The notes beneath the pieces were generated by a model. The model did no database searches. It was not told the DNA's origin and worked only from the letters and a program-made list of their open reading frames with translations. Shown piece by piece: positions 1 through 9,232 of a DNA stretch of 52,015 nucleotides. Origin of the DNA: an uncultured Verrucomicrobiota bacterium. GTDB taxonomy: Bacteria > Verrucomicrobiota > Verrucomicrobiia > Limisphaerales > CAIMTB01. The position numbers were made by a program, and so were the translations under genes. Within the stretch, counting starts at the first letter, position 1. Each line of letters opens with the position of its first letter. The stretch covers positions 1 through 52,015 of the forward strand of contig CAIMTB010000629.1 in NCBI GenBank assembly GCA_903844265.1, written 5' to 3'.

Positions 1-463
1 ACGGCGATCAACCAGAGGTACCAGGGACGACCGCCACCCGCGGTCGGGGCGGCTGGGTTGGGGGACTTGGAACGAGGCGTTTCTCTCATGTTACAGCGAC
101 GGTCGGACGGTGATCACGGTCAGAACGCGGGCAGCCTGCACCCGACCAACCGGTGCCGTCACGCCACCTTCGATGCGGGGCTTCGGTCCCCAGGACGGGC
201 CATTCCCGTCCGAAAAGATGCGCACCTGGAAACGGTGCATCGGGTAGTGCACCCGAGTCAGGAGGTAGGGTGGGCAGTCCCTTGCCCGCCGGGCGATCGT
301 CGTCACCCGACGGCGCAGGGGGGGGTGGCGTGCCTGGGTGAGTCCGCAAAGGACGGCGCGCAGCGGAGTGCACGCCCACAACTCGTGGATGCACGGCCCT
401 GGAAACCCGACGCGCATTTGCAGGTGACCGGGCGCACTGAAACTGCAAGAACTGTCCATCACC
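1..463. other. Gene-free left flank
   Basis: No convincing coding region is visible. Reading frames here are short or run antisense to the prepilin gene, and one minus-strand frame simply translates the dispersed repeat at 247-394. The first 240 bases show nothing recognisable. Confidence 0.5.
247..394 (-). repeat. Dispersed modular palindromic repeat, copy A
   Basis: On the minus strand this reads GTGCATCCACGAG at one end, then the GCACTCCGCTGCGCGCC hairpin, the CGTCCTTTGCGGAC segment, and the GGCGGGCA...TGCCC(A)CC hairpin followed by CTACCTCCTGAC. The same modules recur near 28.5 kb and 47.4 kb. Its outer ends are imperfect inverted copies of each other (GTGCACCCGAG and CTCGTGGATGCAC). Confidence 0.75.
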
Positions 464-1249
464 ATGAAGATTTCTCATTCCTTCCCGTGTAAAAATCAGG
501 CCTACCCATGCCGCCGCGCCCCTGGTTTCACGCTGATTGAGCTGCTCGTGGTCATCGCCATCATCGCGATCCTCGCCAGCATGCTCCTGCCGGCACTTGC
601 CAAGGCCAAGACCAAGGCCATCCAGATCAAGTGCACGAACAACATGCGCCAACTCGGCCTCGCGATTCGCATGTACGCCGACGACAACAAGGAGAACTTC
701 CCCGATTGCACCGGCGCCGTCTGGCCCTGGGACCTTCCCGCCAAGGCGGCCGATGCGTTCGTCGCCAACGGCGGAGGACGGCACATTCTCTACTGCCCCG
801 GTTTCGCCAAGCAGGACAACAACACGCTCTGGGCTTTCACCACCGGGGTGACCAATGAGATCGCCGGAGACAAGGCCAGTGGCTACCGCGTGATCGGCTA
901 CGCCGTGGCGTTCAAGGGCGCCGGCCGCATCAAGGCCACCAACATCACGGAATCCCTCAACCCCGCCCCGTGGAACATCGGCGGCGGCCTCACCGAAAAC
1001 CCGGGCCCATCCGCCCGCGTCGTGGCCGCCGACGGCACGATCTCGGTAGGCAGCAGTGAAAGCGACCGCTCCCGCAATCGCTACACGAAGATCGACGGCG
1101 GCTGGAAAGGCCACCAGTCCCCCCACCTCGCCAACAACAACATGCCCGCCGGAGGAAACCTCCTCTACCTCGACGGCCACGCCGCTTTCAACAAGTTCCA
1201 GACAATGCACGTCCGCACCGACGGAACCGACCCGAGCTTCTGGTGGTGA
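464..1249 (+). CDS. Prepilin-type N-terminal cleavage/methylation domain protein
   Basis: A 261-residue type II pseudopilin-like protein, probably exported to the cell surface or periplasm. The class III signal is clear: a basic leader ends with Gly21, followed by [16 protein letters not shown] with Glu at mature position 5, then an alanine-rich helix. The rest is a small globular domain ending in a His-Leu-Ala-(7 residues)-Leu-Tyr-Leu-Asp-Gly pattern (around residues 227-245), the H-x9-DG type tail common in large PVC paralogue families. No prepilin peptidase or secretion ATPase gene lies nearby, so it is an orphan that would need machinery encoded elsewhere. No strong ribosome binding site precedes the ATG. 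The substrate or partner is unknown. Confidence 0.93.
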   Translation: MKISHSFPCKNQAYPCRRAPGFTLIELLVVIAIIAILASMLLPALAKAKTKAIQIKCTNNMRQLGLAIRMYADDNKENFPDCTGAVWPWDLPAKAADAFVANGGGRHILYCPGFAKQDNNTLWAFTTGVTNEIAGDKASGYRVIGYAVAFKGAGRIKATNITESLNPAPWNIGGGLTENPGPSARVVAADGTISVGSSESDRSRNRYTKIDGGWKGHQSPHLANNNMPAGGNLLYLDGHAAFNKFQTMHVRTDGTDPSFWW

Positions 1250-1318
1250 ATGCCGGTTGGGGGCGGCGACGCGGTCAGATCACGGGGAACCCGCACGCCA
1301 CGGATGGGCCCATCACCT

Positions 1319-2095
1319 TCAGGTCAGATACTTCTGCACGATGTGCGGCGGCAGACCTTTGAGGTCCATCAGGGTGAGGAAATCGATCGTCTTGAATTCG
1401 CGGTCGATCGCAGGCGGGCCGCAGATCCGGGCGCCGATGGAGAGATAGGCGGCCAGGAGACGGGGGACGCGGGGCGGAGGCTCGACGAAGGCATCCATCG
1501 GGCACACGTGGCTGGGCTGGGGGACTGTCCGCCAGCCTTCGGGCGCGAGATGGCTGGATTCCAATTGCCGGTACATGGCCGCGCCTTCGCGGGGCTCCTG
1601 GGAGGTGAGCGAACTGCAGCCGATCAGGTACCCGGCATCCCTCTCCCTGGCATAGGCCGCGATTCCCTTCCAGAGCAGGCTGAGCACCGACAGATTCCGA
1701 TGCTGGGCGTGGACGCAGGCCCGGCCGAGCTCGATGATCTCGTTGCGTGCCGCCTCGAAGGGCGTGAAATCGAATTCCTGCTGGCTGTAATAACCAAGGT
1801 TCCGCAGCGCGGCCGCCCCCGTCTGCAGGCGGTACGTCCCGACCACCAGGCTCGTGGCGACCTCCTCCACGAGGAGATGGTCACAGACGGCATCAAAGGC
1901 ATCGACATCGAGCCCGATGGCATACGACTCGCTCAACCCCTCCCGCATCTCGAGGTTGAACACCTCGAACCGCAACCGCTGGGCGGCGCGGACATCCTCA
2001 GGCCGTGCCGCGAGCCGCAGGCTGTAGGCGCCCTGGCCCCGCGCAAGGATGCGATCACCCACCGTCGCGGGTCCGCTTTCCGGAGTTGGATTCAT
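1319..2095 (-). CDS. GNAT-like N-acyltransferase (Acetyltransf_5 / OlsB-hemolysin type)
   Basis: A 258-residue protein of the GNAT superfamily branch that includes ornithine lipid N-acyltransferases and so-called putative hemolysins. The N-terminal part has the typical motif order: RLAARPEDVRAAQRLRFEVF, then a conserved Asp-x-Cys-Asp-His-Leu-Leu-Val stretch, GTYRL, and IIELGRACVH followed by a segment leading to YLIGCSSL. The C-terminal 90 residues are more variable. The open frame continues upstream to 2281, but the ATG at 2093-2095 starts just before the conserved domain and avoids reading through intergenic repeat DNA. It is convergent with the prepilin gene and divergent from lysS. The acyl donor and acceptor cannot be told from sequence; a role in membrane aminolipid synthesis is an inference. 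Confidence 0.85.
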   Translation of the reverse strand: MNPTPESGPATVGDRILARGQGAYSLRLAARPEDVRAAQRLRFEVFNLEMREGLSESYAIGLDVDAFDAVCDHLLVEEVATSLVVGTYRLQTGAAALRNLGYYSQQEFDFTPFEAARNEIIELGRACVHAQHRNLSVLSLLWKGIAAYARERDAGYLIGCSSLTSQEPREGAAMYRQLESSHLAPEGWRTVPQPSHVCPMDAFVEPPPRVPRLLAAYLSIGARICGPPAIDREFKTIDFLTLMDLKGLPPHIVQKYLT

Positions 2096-2249
2096 CAAGG
2101 AATGACGCGCGGAGAAGGGACGGATCCGGAAGGTGTCACTCCCAGCCGACGCCCAACGACCCAAACGCCCCTGCCTGTCTAACCGTGCCACCGGCCAAAA
2201 CAAGCCCGAACCTCTGTCGTGATGCCTTCCCGACCATCGCGACCGAGTC

Positions 2250-2313
2250 TCGCGCCGTCCTTTGCAGACGCACCCAGGCACGGCGCCCTCGGAGAGGCCG
2301 CCCTACCGCCGAG
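2250..2313 (+). repeat. Dispersed modular palindromic repeat, copy B (short form)
   Basis: Contains CGCGCCGTCCTTTGCAGACG and the module GGCGCCCTCGGAGAGGCCGCC followed by CTACCGCCGAGA. The same block occurs inverted at 50249-50332 and in part at 47.4 kb. It lies in the divergent gap before lysS, and reading through it lengthens the lysS frame artificially. Confidence 0.7.
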
Positions 2314-2378
2314 AACCCAGGGATCCAGTACCCCGACGCGTCCGCCCAACTTTTTGCTCCAAGCTGAGCTCGGGGACC

Positions 2379-2387
2379 TGCTATTCC
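2379..2387 (+). promoter_or_regulatory. Putative extended -10 element of lysS
   Basis: TGCTATTCC matches the TGn-TATnnn extended -10 form and ends 9 nt before the GTG taken as the lysS start. This would place the transcription start at or next to the start codon. No good -35 hexamer is seen at standard spacing. Confidence 0.3.
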
Positions 2388-2396
2388 TTCGGCCCC

Positions 2397-4298
2397 GTGT
2401 CGAACAATCCGCTCGCTGAAATCCGCCAAACCCGGCTCGACAAGGCCGCCGCCCTCCGCGCCCGCGGCCTAAACCCGTATCCTTCCAAGAGCCGACGGAC
2501 CCATTATGCCGACCGCGTCCTCGCCGATTTCGAGGCACTCTCAGGCCAGACGGTCACCGTGGCCGGACGGCTGATGTCGATGCGCGACCAGGGCGCCATC
2601 GCGTTCGCCCACGTCCAGGACCAGGGCGGCCGCATCCAGCTGTTCCTCCGGAAGAACGATGTCGCGATCACCGATCCGCTGCAGGGGACGCTGGGTTACG
2701 CCGAATTGAACCTCGCGGACCTCGGGGACATCATCGAGGCGACCGGCACGGTGATGAAGACGAAGCGGGGTGAGGTCAGCATCCAGGTCACCGAATTGCG
2801 CCTGCTCACCAAGGCCATCCGTCCGATGCCGGACCAGTGGCACGGGCTCAAGGACCGCGAGTTGGTTTTGCGCAAGCGCTACCTCGACACCACGCTCGAC
2901 CTCGCGACCAAGGATCGCTTTGGGGCCATCTCGCGGATGATCACCGCAATGCGCCAATTCCTGATCGGCCGCGGATTCCTCGAGTTCCAGACGCCCGTGA
3001 TCCAACCGCAATACGGCGGGGGCACGGCAAAGCCGTTCAAGACGCACGTCAACGCTCTCGGCGTCGACATGTATCTCGCGATCTCCCACGAACTCTATCT
3101 CAAGCGCCTCATCGCCGCCGGCTACGACAAGGTCTTCACCATCGGCCGCTACTTCCGCAACGAAGGCATCGACCGCTCGCATCATCCCGAGTTCTCCATG
3201 GTCGAGACCATGACCGCGTACGAGAACTACGAGTACAACATGCAGCTCGTGGAGGACATGTTCCGCCACGTGGCAACGACCGTCTTCGACCGCACCCAGT
3301 TCAAGGTGAAGGGCCACGAGATCGATTTCGCCCCCGCCTGGCGCCGCGTCCGCATGGCCGACGCGGTGAAGGAAAAGACCGGCGTCGACTTCCCGTCGAT
3401 CGCTTCGCTGGCCGAAGCCAACGCCGCCCTCGCACAGATCGGCATCGACGATCCCCAGGCCTCGATCGGCGAGGCCATGGTCCGGGCCTTCGAGCACGCC
3501 GTCGAAGCCACGCTCATCCAGCCCACGCTGGTGTATGGACAACCGGTCGAGATATCGCCGCTGGCCAAGCCAATGGCCGACGATCCGCGGTTCGTCGAGC
3601 GCTTCGAGATCTACATCGGAGGCATGGAATGCGGCGACAACTGGAGCGAACAGAACGACCCCGCCCAGCTCCTCGAAACCTGGCGCAGCGCCTACCGCGA
3701 AGCCGACCGCGACGAAGGCAAGTTCCACACCCTCGACTTCGATTTCATCGAATGCCTCGAGTACGGCATCCCTCCCACGACCGGCATCGGGCCCGGCATC
3801 GAGCGCATGGCCATGATCTTCACCGAGCAGGAGAACATCGACGACGTGATCTTCTTCCCCCTCCTCCGACCGGTGATCTCGCCCATCAATGCCCAACTCT
3901 ACGGCATTGAAAAACCCGCCGAACCCGGGCCCGCCAACTGGGACGGTGCGGCTGCCGTGACCTTCGACGAATTCAAGAGGCTCAGCCGCGACGGCGCCAT
4001 CACCGCGCACGGATCGGCACTGATCCTCCGGCCGGCAGTCCGGATGTGGTCCTCGATCGCGCCCGCCGCGGTGACCCGCTTCACCGCCTACGCCGACATC
4101 GAAGGGCTTCTCCCCCACGGGTCCGTCAGGGTCGCCGGCCTGCCGTTGCCCCACGACGAAACCACCCCCGAATCCGCCGTGGCTGAACTCGTCGCGTTCC
4201 TCAAGGCCACGTTCCCGGGCAGGGAAGTGAACATCGCACCCACGGGCAAGGCTCCCCCACCACCCACCGAACCGCACATGGATTCACCCGGCCTCTGA
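2397..4298 (+). CDS. lysS: Lysine--tRNA ligase (class II) with C-terminal extension
   Basis: A class II lysyl-tRNA synthetase of 633 residues from GTG 2397; the frame upstream of this runs through repeat DNA. The OB-fold anticodon-binding domain comes first (around 45-150), followed by the catalytic core. Motif 2 contains FTIGRYFRNEGIDRSHHPEF (near residue 247). Motif 3 reads TGIGPGIERM (near 462), where typical LysRS has GLGIGID-R, and the preceding segment is GGMECGDNWSEQNDP instead of the usual ANAFSELNDP, so this is a divergent subtype. The core ends with DVIFFPLLRP near residue 491, where most bacterial LysRS stop. About 140 further residues follow, containing FDEFKRLSRDG and a compact domain of unknown role. 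It is convergent with feoB. Confidence 0.93.
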   Translation: MSNNPLAEIRQTRLDKAAALRARGLNPYPSKSRRTHYADRVLADFEALSGQTVTVAGRLMSMRDQGAIAFAHVQDQGGRIQLFLRKNDVAITDPLQGTLGYAELNLADLGDIIEATGTVMKTKRGEVSIQVTELRLLTKAIRPMPDQWHGLKDRELVLRKRYLDTTLDLATKDRFGAISRMITAMRQFLIGRGFLEFQTPVIQPQYGGGTAKPFKTHVNALGVDMYLAISHELYLKRLIAAGYDKVFTIGRYFRNEGIDRSHHPEFSMVETMTAYENYEYNMQLVEDMFRHVATTVFDRTQFKVKGHEIDFAPAWRRVRMADAVKEKTGVDFPSIASLAEANAALAQIGIDDPQASIGEAMVRAFEHAVEATLIQPTLVYGQPVEISPLAKPMADDPRFVERFEIYIGGMECGDNWSEQNDPAQLLETWRSAYREADRDEGKFHTLDFDFIECLEYGIPPTTGIGPGIERMAMIFTEQENIDDVIFFPLLRPVISPINAQLYGIEKPAEPGPANWDGAAAVTFDEFKRLSRDGAITAHGSALILRPAVRMWSSIAPAAVTRFTAYADIEGLLPHGSVRVAGLPLPHDETTPESAVAELVAFLKATFPGREVNIAPTGKAPPPPTEPHMDSPGL

Positions 4299-4348
4299 GG
4301 GATGTCCCGAGTCTCGGGCCGGGCGTCTCCAGACCCGCGGCCGGGCCC

Positions 4349-6622
4349 TCACGCCCACCCCAGCGCCCGTCCGATTTGGCGGACCGCAAAGGCGAGGATC
4401 CACGCCAACCCGCTCATGTAGCCGAGCTGGAAAAAGGCCCATTTCCAGGTGTTGGTTTCGCGGCGAACCACGGCGATCGTGCTCACGCACTGCAGGGCGA
4501 AGACATAGAAGACCATGAGGGTGACGCCCGTCAGGGGCGTGTAGAGAGCCGTGCCATCGTCCCGCCGTTGCGCCTGCATGGCCGCCACCAATCCGCCACG
4601 ACCTTCCGCCGAACGGTCGTAGTCCCCCACGTTGTAGACCGTCGACATCGTGCTGACGAAGACCTCGCGTGCGGCGAATGACGAGACGATCCCGATGCCG
4701 ATCTTCCAGTCGAATCCCAAAGGCACGAGCGCCGGCTCGATGGCACGCCCCAGGATCCCCGCAAAACTGTGTCGCAACCGGTCGCCGGCCACCTCGTGGT
4801 CGATGCTTCGCAACTGCTCCGCCCGCGCTGGCCCGGCCGGGGCAGCCTCGATCACCGCCCGACGCGTGGCAAATCCAGCGGCCCGCGTCGCGCTCCGGGG
4901 ATACGTCGCCAGCACCCAGAGGACCATGTTGATCACGAGGATCACGGTCCCGGCGCGGCGGACGAAGAGCATCGAGCGGTCCCACATGTGCCGCACCACG
5001 GTGCGCAGGCTGGGCCGCTTGTAGGGCGGCAGCTCCATGATGAGCAACGGGGTATGCCCTTTGAGCAGGGTGCGCTTGAAGAGCCACGCCATCCCCAGCG
5101 CGACGGTGATCCCCAGCAGGTACATGCCCAGCATCGTCAGCGCCGAGAGCCTCATGAACCCGAACACCAGGACGTCCGGGATGCACGCCGCGATGAGCAC
5201 CGTGTAGACGGGAAGCCGCGCGGAACAGCTCATCAGCGGCGCCACCAGGATCGTCACCAACCGGTCCTTCGGCGTCTCGATCGTCCGGGTCGCAAGAATC
5301 CCCGGAATCGCACAGGCGAACGAGCTCAGCAACGGGATGAAGCTCTTTCCGTGCAGCCCCACCTTGCTCATCAGCCGATCCATCAGGAACGCCGCCCGCG
5401 CCATGTAGCCGGTGTCCTCGAGCAACCCGATGAACAGGAACAGGAGCAGGATCTGCGGGAGGAACACCAGAACCGCACCCACGCCCGCGACCACACCGTC
5501 CGAAATCAAGTCGTGCAGATCACCCGCCGGCATCGACGCATTCACCACCCCGCCCAGCCACACCACGCCGGATGAAATCCATTCCATCGGCACCGTGGCC
5601 AGGCTGAAGATGCTCTGGAACATCAGGAACATCAGCGACACGAAGATCAAAGGCCCCCACGCACCATGGGTCACCACGCGGTCGAGGCGGTCGCTGAACG
5701 TCTCCCCGGGCAACACGGCCTCGCGGCTCACCGCCCAGTGAATCTCCGAGACACGCGCGTACCGGGCCTCGATCGCTACACTGGCCCACTCGATTCGCGC
5801 GATCTCAAGGCGCGACCTCGCGGCACGCACCCGCTCGTCGAGACCCGGAACAGCACGCCCCCCCGCCTCCAGCGCCCGCAACGCCTTGTCGTCGCTCAAC
5901 AGCAGCAAGGCCTCCGGCGCGCGCGGCACCGCCCGCGATCGCGCCCCACCATCCGACTGCAGCCATTCCGCCAGGGACCGGCGCTCTTCGGCCATGCCGG
6001 CCGGAAGCTCGAGGAAGGAGCGCGGTTTCGGACGCGTCTCGGCTTCGGGATGAAGCGCCAGCCGCAACACCTCCGCACGAAGACGATCCAGCCCGTCGCT
6101 GCGGTTGGCGACCATCGGCACCACCGGGACACCGAGCTCCTCCGCGAGGGCAGCTGCATCGACCTCGATCCCGTTGTCCCGCGCCACATCCACCATGTTC
6201 AGCCCGAGGACCGTCGGGTAGCCCAGCTCGATCACCTGGGTTGCATAGTAGAGGTTGCGCTCGAGGTTCGACGCGTCGACGACGACCACCACCAGCGTGG
6301 GAGCAGGCACCTCGTCGAGCCGCTGCAACAAGACGTCGCAAGCCACCGCCTCGTCGATCGACTGCGGGCTCAGGCTGTAGGAACCGGGGAGGTCGAGGAT
6401 CGTGAACCGCAGATGCGGCGGCGTGCCACGCAGGCGCCCTTCCTTGCGCTCCACCGTCACGCCCGCGTAGTTGCCCACCTTGGCGCGGAGACCCGTCAAG
6501 GCGTTGAACAACGTGGTCTTGCCGCAGTTGGGATTCCCGGTCAGCGCGACGAGAAACTCCCGCGGCTCCGACGACGAGCCGGAGGCGGAGGATGGGTGTG
6601 GAAACGGCTTGGCGACCATCAT
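4349..6622 (-). CDS. feoB: Ferrous iron transport protein B
   Basis: A 757-residue inner-membrane Fe(II) transporter. The N-terminal G domain shows the G1 P-loop GNPNCGKTT at residues 29-37, G3 DLPGSYSLSPQS and G4 LNMVD. A helical insertion domain follows, then the membrane part with two Gate segments and FeoB core helices. The first Gate contains SFACAIPGILATR, which keeps the Cys that lines the proposed ion path. Length is normal for the family. It is the last gene of a feoA-feoA-feoB set; the 126-bp gap after feoA shows no clear extra gene. No Fur box is evident in front of the set. Confidence 0.97.
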   Translation of the reverse strand: MMVAKPFPHPSSASGSSSEPREFLVALTGNPNCGKTTLFNALTGLRAKVGNYAGVTVERKEGRLRGTPPHLRFTILDLPGSYSLSPQSIDEAVACDVLLQRLDEVPAPTLVVVVVDASNLERNLYYATQVIELGYPTVLGLNMVDVARDNGIEVDAAALAEELGVPVVPMVANRSDGLDRLRAEVLRLALHPEAETRPKPRSFLELPAGMAEERRSLAEWLQSDGGARSRAVPRAPEALLLLSDDKALRALEAGGRAVPGLDERVRAARSRLEIARIEWASVAIEARYARVSEIHWAVSREAVLPGETFSDRLDRVVTHGAWGPLIFVSLMFLMFQSIFSLATVPMEWISSGVVWLGGVVNASMPAGDLHDLISDGVVAGVGAVLVFLPQILLLFLFIGLLEDTGYMARAAFLMDRLMSKVGLHGKSFIPLLSSFACAIPGILATRTIETPKDRLVTILVAPLMSCSARLPVYTVLIAACIPDVLVFGFMRLSALTMLGMYLLGITVALGMAWLFKRTLLKGHTPLLIMELPPYKRPSLRTVVRHMWDRSMLFVRRAGTVILVINMVLWVLATYPRSATRAAGFATRRAVIEAAPAGPARAEQLRSIDHEVAGDRLRHSFAGILGRAIEPALVPLGFDWKIGIGIVSSFAAREVFVSTMSTVYNVGDYDRSAEGRGGLVAAMQAQRRDDGTALYTPLTGVTLMVFYVFALQCVSTIAVVRRETNTWKWAFFQLGYMSGLAWILAFAVRQIGRALGWA

Positions 6623-6748
6623 TCCCTTCCAATCTCCACAACCCCACGCGCCACGGCTTGCGACAACTTGCGGTTGATTGTCGGGAGCTTGACCCCGACC
6701 CCAGACGATCCACGCACCGAAACACCCTCCGGCCCCGGGCTCTCCCGG

Positions 6749-7009
6749 TCACCGCACCGGCATGGGACGCACCAGGATCTGCTCGGCATCGCTCCGCCGA
6801 AGCGTCAGATGGTACCCGCGCACCTTGATCTCCACCGGATCCCCCATGGGCGCAAACCGGACCAACTCGAGCGGGGTCCCGACAATCAGCCCCATTTCCA
6901 GAAGCCGCGAACGGTCGGCCATCGCGATGCGGATCTCGGCCACCCGACCTCGCGCCCCGGCGGCAAGCGAGCTGAGCGGGATGGGCTGGATGTCTGTGGA
7001 ATCACTCAT
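6749..7009 (-). CDS. feoA: FeoA family protein (downstream copy)
   Basis: An 86-residue SH3-like FeoA domain protein, with the signature LLEMGLIVGTPLELVRFAPMG and a final strand VRGYHLTLRRSDAEQI. FeoA is a small cytosolic partner of FeoB thought to modulate Fe(II) uptake. Its ATG at 7007-7009 overlaps the TGA of the preceding feoA-like gene in an ATGA arrangement, so the two are probably translationally coupled. It precedes feoB by 126 bp. Confidence 0.93.
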   Translation of the reverse strand: MSDSTDIQPIPLSSLAAGARGRVAEIRIAMADRSRLLEMGLIVGTPLELVRFAPMGDPVEIKVRGYHLTLRRSDAEQILVRPMPVR

Positions 7010-7308
7010 TGCGGACGAGGTCGGGCATTGGGTTGTGCGGGCTCCACGACGATCATGCTCGCGAGGTCCTTGCTGATCCCGAGCCGGACATTGCAGACCT
7101 GACAGATGACATGCGTGTGCTTGCTCAGCACCCGCACCCGCTGCCGCTCGCAGAACCCCAGTTCACGCAGGCGGATCGCCACGTCCGCCGGCGCCTTCAA
7201 TTCCCGAACCATCAACGAAGCCCCCGCTGCGGCCTGCGCCAGGGAGCACGTCACGGGATCGCCACACAGTCTCGGCACAGGAACGTCCTTCTCCGACGGT
7301 TGCGTCAT
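7006..7308 (-). CDS. feoA: FeoA family protein (upstream copy)
   Basis: A second FeoA-domain protein of 100 residues. The core reads LRELGFCERQRVRVLSKHTH followed by ICQVCNVRLGISKDLASMIVV. Unlike its neighbour it carries several cysteines (CGD, FCE, ICQVCN). The CxxC pair within the SH3-like fold could bind metal, though that is inference. The stop codon overlaps the start of the next feoA. The N-terminal about 25 residues before the domain also contain a Cys and may be flexible. It starts 46 bp after the upstream NagB-like gene on the same strand, so co-transcription is possible. Confidence 0.88.
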   Translation of the reverse strand: MTQPSEKDVPVPRLCGDPVTCSLAQAAAGASLMVRELKAPADVAIRLRELGFCERQRVRVLSKHTHVICQVCNVRLGISKDLASMIVVEPAQPNARPRPQ

Positions 7309-7354
7309 CAGGGGCCAACCTGTCTGCGCCCGGTTCCCGGTTCAAGCCGGTTTC

Positions 7355-8293
7355 TCAGTGCATCTCGATGTCACACGATCCGATGGCTCCCGCGAAGTAG
7401 TTGAACTGCACGTTGGGATGCTCGCCGAGCAGCGACATCGGCACACACGAATCCACGATCCCCTTGGAGATCATGTACGCCGTGAGCCGCATCCCGAACG
7501 GGTTGTCATGGTGCCCGGGATGCCAGATCGAAACCTTCTCGGCACGCCACGTCTCCAGCGGCCCCACCGTCACCGCGCGGGTCGGCACCAACGAGATGTT
7601 CCCGCCCGCACTGGTCCGCGCATTCTGCGCGAGTGTCAGCGGGTGAAGATCCACGACGCGGGTCGCGAGCTTCCGGTATTCCGAAGCCGGCGGCGGGTCG
7701 GTGCGCCACTTGCCCCGGCGCGGAAGCGGATCGTTGAACGCCCAATGCTTGATGTCCCCCTGCCCACCCTGCATCACCGCACACCGAACCCCGGCATCCC
7801 ACGAACGCCGATACACCGCCGTGTCCGCCTTCGGAAAATGAAGGTTCGCATCCGGCATGCACAGCCGCCCATCCATCCGACTGAAGCACAGCTCACGGTC
7901 ACACCGCTCGAAGCTGAGTGGATGCGTCGCCGGCACCTCCTTCCCCGTCGCCGCATCGACCCACTCGTCCATGCCCCAGAAATGCGCCGACCGCACGTCC
8001 AGCCCAAGCGCATTCACGATCCGCGCCACCAGCGGCAGATGCTCCGTCGGCCCGATCGGACCACAGACCCCCACCGGGTTGTCGTCCGTGCTCTGCTGCC
8101 AAGCCTCGATGTATTCAAGGGCCTCGGCCAGGTAGAATTCCTCGAGCGTCGGATACGTCCGGACCGTGAATCCAGGCCGCGACAAACGGGCCAGGTCGCG
8201 GGCCTTGAGCCGGGCCACCTCCGCCAACAACTCGGCGTCGAGCGTCGTGTAATCCCACCAATCCGGTGCAATCGTACTCTGTTTCCGCGGCAT
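7355..8293 (-). CDS. Glucosamine-6-phosphate deaminase-like protein (NagB/6-phosphogluconolactonase superfamily)
   Basis: A 312-residue protein of the sugar-phosphate isomerase superfamily that includes NagB. Recognisable elements are [20 protein letters not shown], the active-site strand [12 protein letters not shown] (compare GMDEY in NagB) and [15 protein letters not shown], a modified form of the GIGxDGHIAFNEP motif in which the catalytic His is preceded by DIK. It is longer than E. coli NagB by about 45 residues, so the substrate may differ. The start is uncertain: an in-frame ATG at 8342-8344 lies 8 nt after the PIG-L stop, and ATG 8291-8293 is closest to the conserved domain. Neighbouring PIG-L deacetylase and Gfo/Idh genes suggest a joint role in processing an N-acetylated sugar. 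Confidence 0.87.
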   Translation of the reverse strand: MPRKQSTIAPDWWDYTTLDAELLAEVARLKARDLARLSRPGFTVRTYPTLEEFYLAEALEYIEAWQQSTDDNPVGVCGPIGPTEHLPLVARIVNALGLDVRSAHFWGMDEWVDAATGKEVPATHPLSFERCDRELCFSRMDGRLCMPDANLHFPKADTAVYRRSWDAGVRCAVMQGGQGDIKHWAFNDPLPRRGKWRTDPPPASEYRKLATRVVDLHPLTLAQNARTSAGGNISLVPTRAVTVGPLETWRAEKVSIWHPGHHDNPFGMRLTAYMISKGIVDSCVPMSLLGEHPNVQFNYFAGAIGSCDIEMH

Positions 8294-8352
8294 GATCCGG
8301 TCGTCATGCGGGATGGAGGTCCGACGGTCAATACCCGTCTTCATCCTCCACT

Positions 8353-9180
8353 TCAAACCCGGCTCTCGCGCCCCACGCCCCCACGAAAACGCACACCTCC
8401 ACCCCTGCTTCCAACCGGGTTCACCAGGAACGACCGACCCAGCACCGTATGCAACGGGTCCACCCCGGCCGCCGAAAATCCCAGATGCGTGTGGCGCCTC
8501 CATCCCTCCGCATGCTCGAACCGTCCCGATTGCCGACCCACTTCGCGTCCAAAATCCTCCATGGCCTGAAGGTAGGAATCCATGCCCTGGCTCTCGTCGA
8601 GCCACGCCCTCTGGCTGCTGTGCACCGCCAGCGCAGCACGCTTCGCCTCCTGCACAGCCGTGGTGTCCACCCACGCCCCCGCCGACGCCGGCGCCCCGAG
8701 CGGATCACACAGGCCATGCGGCATCGCATGATAGATCGTCACGTCCCCATGGATCGCCGGGGTCGACGGCTCGGTCCGATAATTCGGCATCCCGCGCGAA
8801 AAAGCCGCGGTCACCGCCAGCCGGCAGGTGTTCACGTGATCCTCCATGTAGTCCACCGGAGGATGCGTCAGGACGATTGTCGGCCCCACCTTCCGCACCA
8901 CCGCCGCCACCCGCCGCAACAGACGGTCCTCATAAAAAATCTCAAGGTCGTCTGCGATCGGCGCGTGCCACACCGCCCCCATGAGCTTCGCCGCAGCCTT
9001 CGCCTCCTTCCGTCGCATCCCACGCAACCGTCCCGGGGGAATCGTCGCCGAACCGCAGTTGCCCGAGCTCAGGTTGAAGTAATGGATCTTCCACCCCGCA
9101 CGTCGAAGCAGGATCAAGGTCCCCGCCATCAGGAACTCGATGTCGTCGGGATGGGCGGCAATCGCAAGCGCGGAAGGCAT
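8353..9180 (-). CDS. PIG-L family deacetylase
   Basis: A 275-residue zinc-dependent LmbE/PIG-L-type N-deacetylase. The AHPDD motif is at residues 8-12 and is followed by the expected segment [11 protein letters not shown]; a second metal-binding region reads [15 protein letters not shown]. Family members remove acetyl groups from N-acetylglucosamine-type substrates. ATG 9178-9180 is chosen because the conserved domain begins immediately after it. The gene lies 52 bp after a Gfo/Idh oxidoreductase gene and directly before the NagB-like gene, so the three probably form an operon. The cytosolic location is supported by the lack of a signal peptide. Confidence 0.9.
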   Translation of the reverse strand: MPSALAIAAHPDDIEFLMAGTLILLRRAGWKIHYFNLSSGNCGSATIPPGRLRGMRRKEAKAAAKLMGAVWHAPIADDLEIFYEDRLLRRVAAVVRKVGPTIVLTHPPVDYMEDHVNTCRLAVTAAFSRGMPNYRTEPSTPAIHGDVTIYHAMPHGLCDPLGAPASAGAWVDTTAVQEAKRAALAVHSSQRAWLDESQGMDSYLQAMEDFGREVGRQSGRFEHAEGWRRHTHLGFSAAGVDPLHTVLGRSFLVNPVGSRGGGVRFRGGVGRESRV

Positions 9181-9232
9181 GGCTCGGGAAGTTCTGGGAA
9201 TTGCAGTGGGTCTAGCGGCAACGACGACCGCC

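Noticed and set aside
2541-4277. 578-codon minus-strand frame opposite lysS
   Set aside because: Shadow of lysS; low-complexity Gly/Val/Glu/Asp composition typical of an antisense frame.
4306-4318. CCCGAGTCTCGGG palindrome between lysS and feoB as terminator
   Set aside because: The loop of one base is too small for a stable hairpin and there is no T-run.
5666-7102. 478-codon plus-strand frame opposite feoB and feoA
   Set aside because: It crosses feoB, the gap and feoA on the other strand; those genes have strong family motifs.
7309-7354. Fur box before the feo genes
   Set aside because: The 46-bp gap shows no inverted repeat of Fur type.
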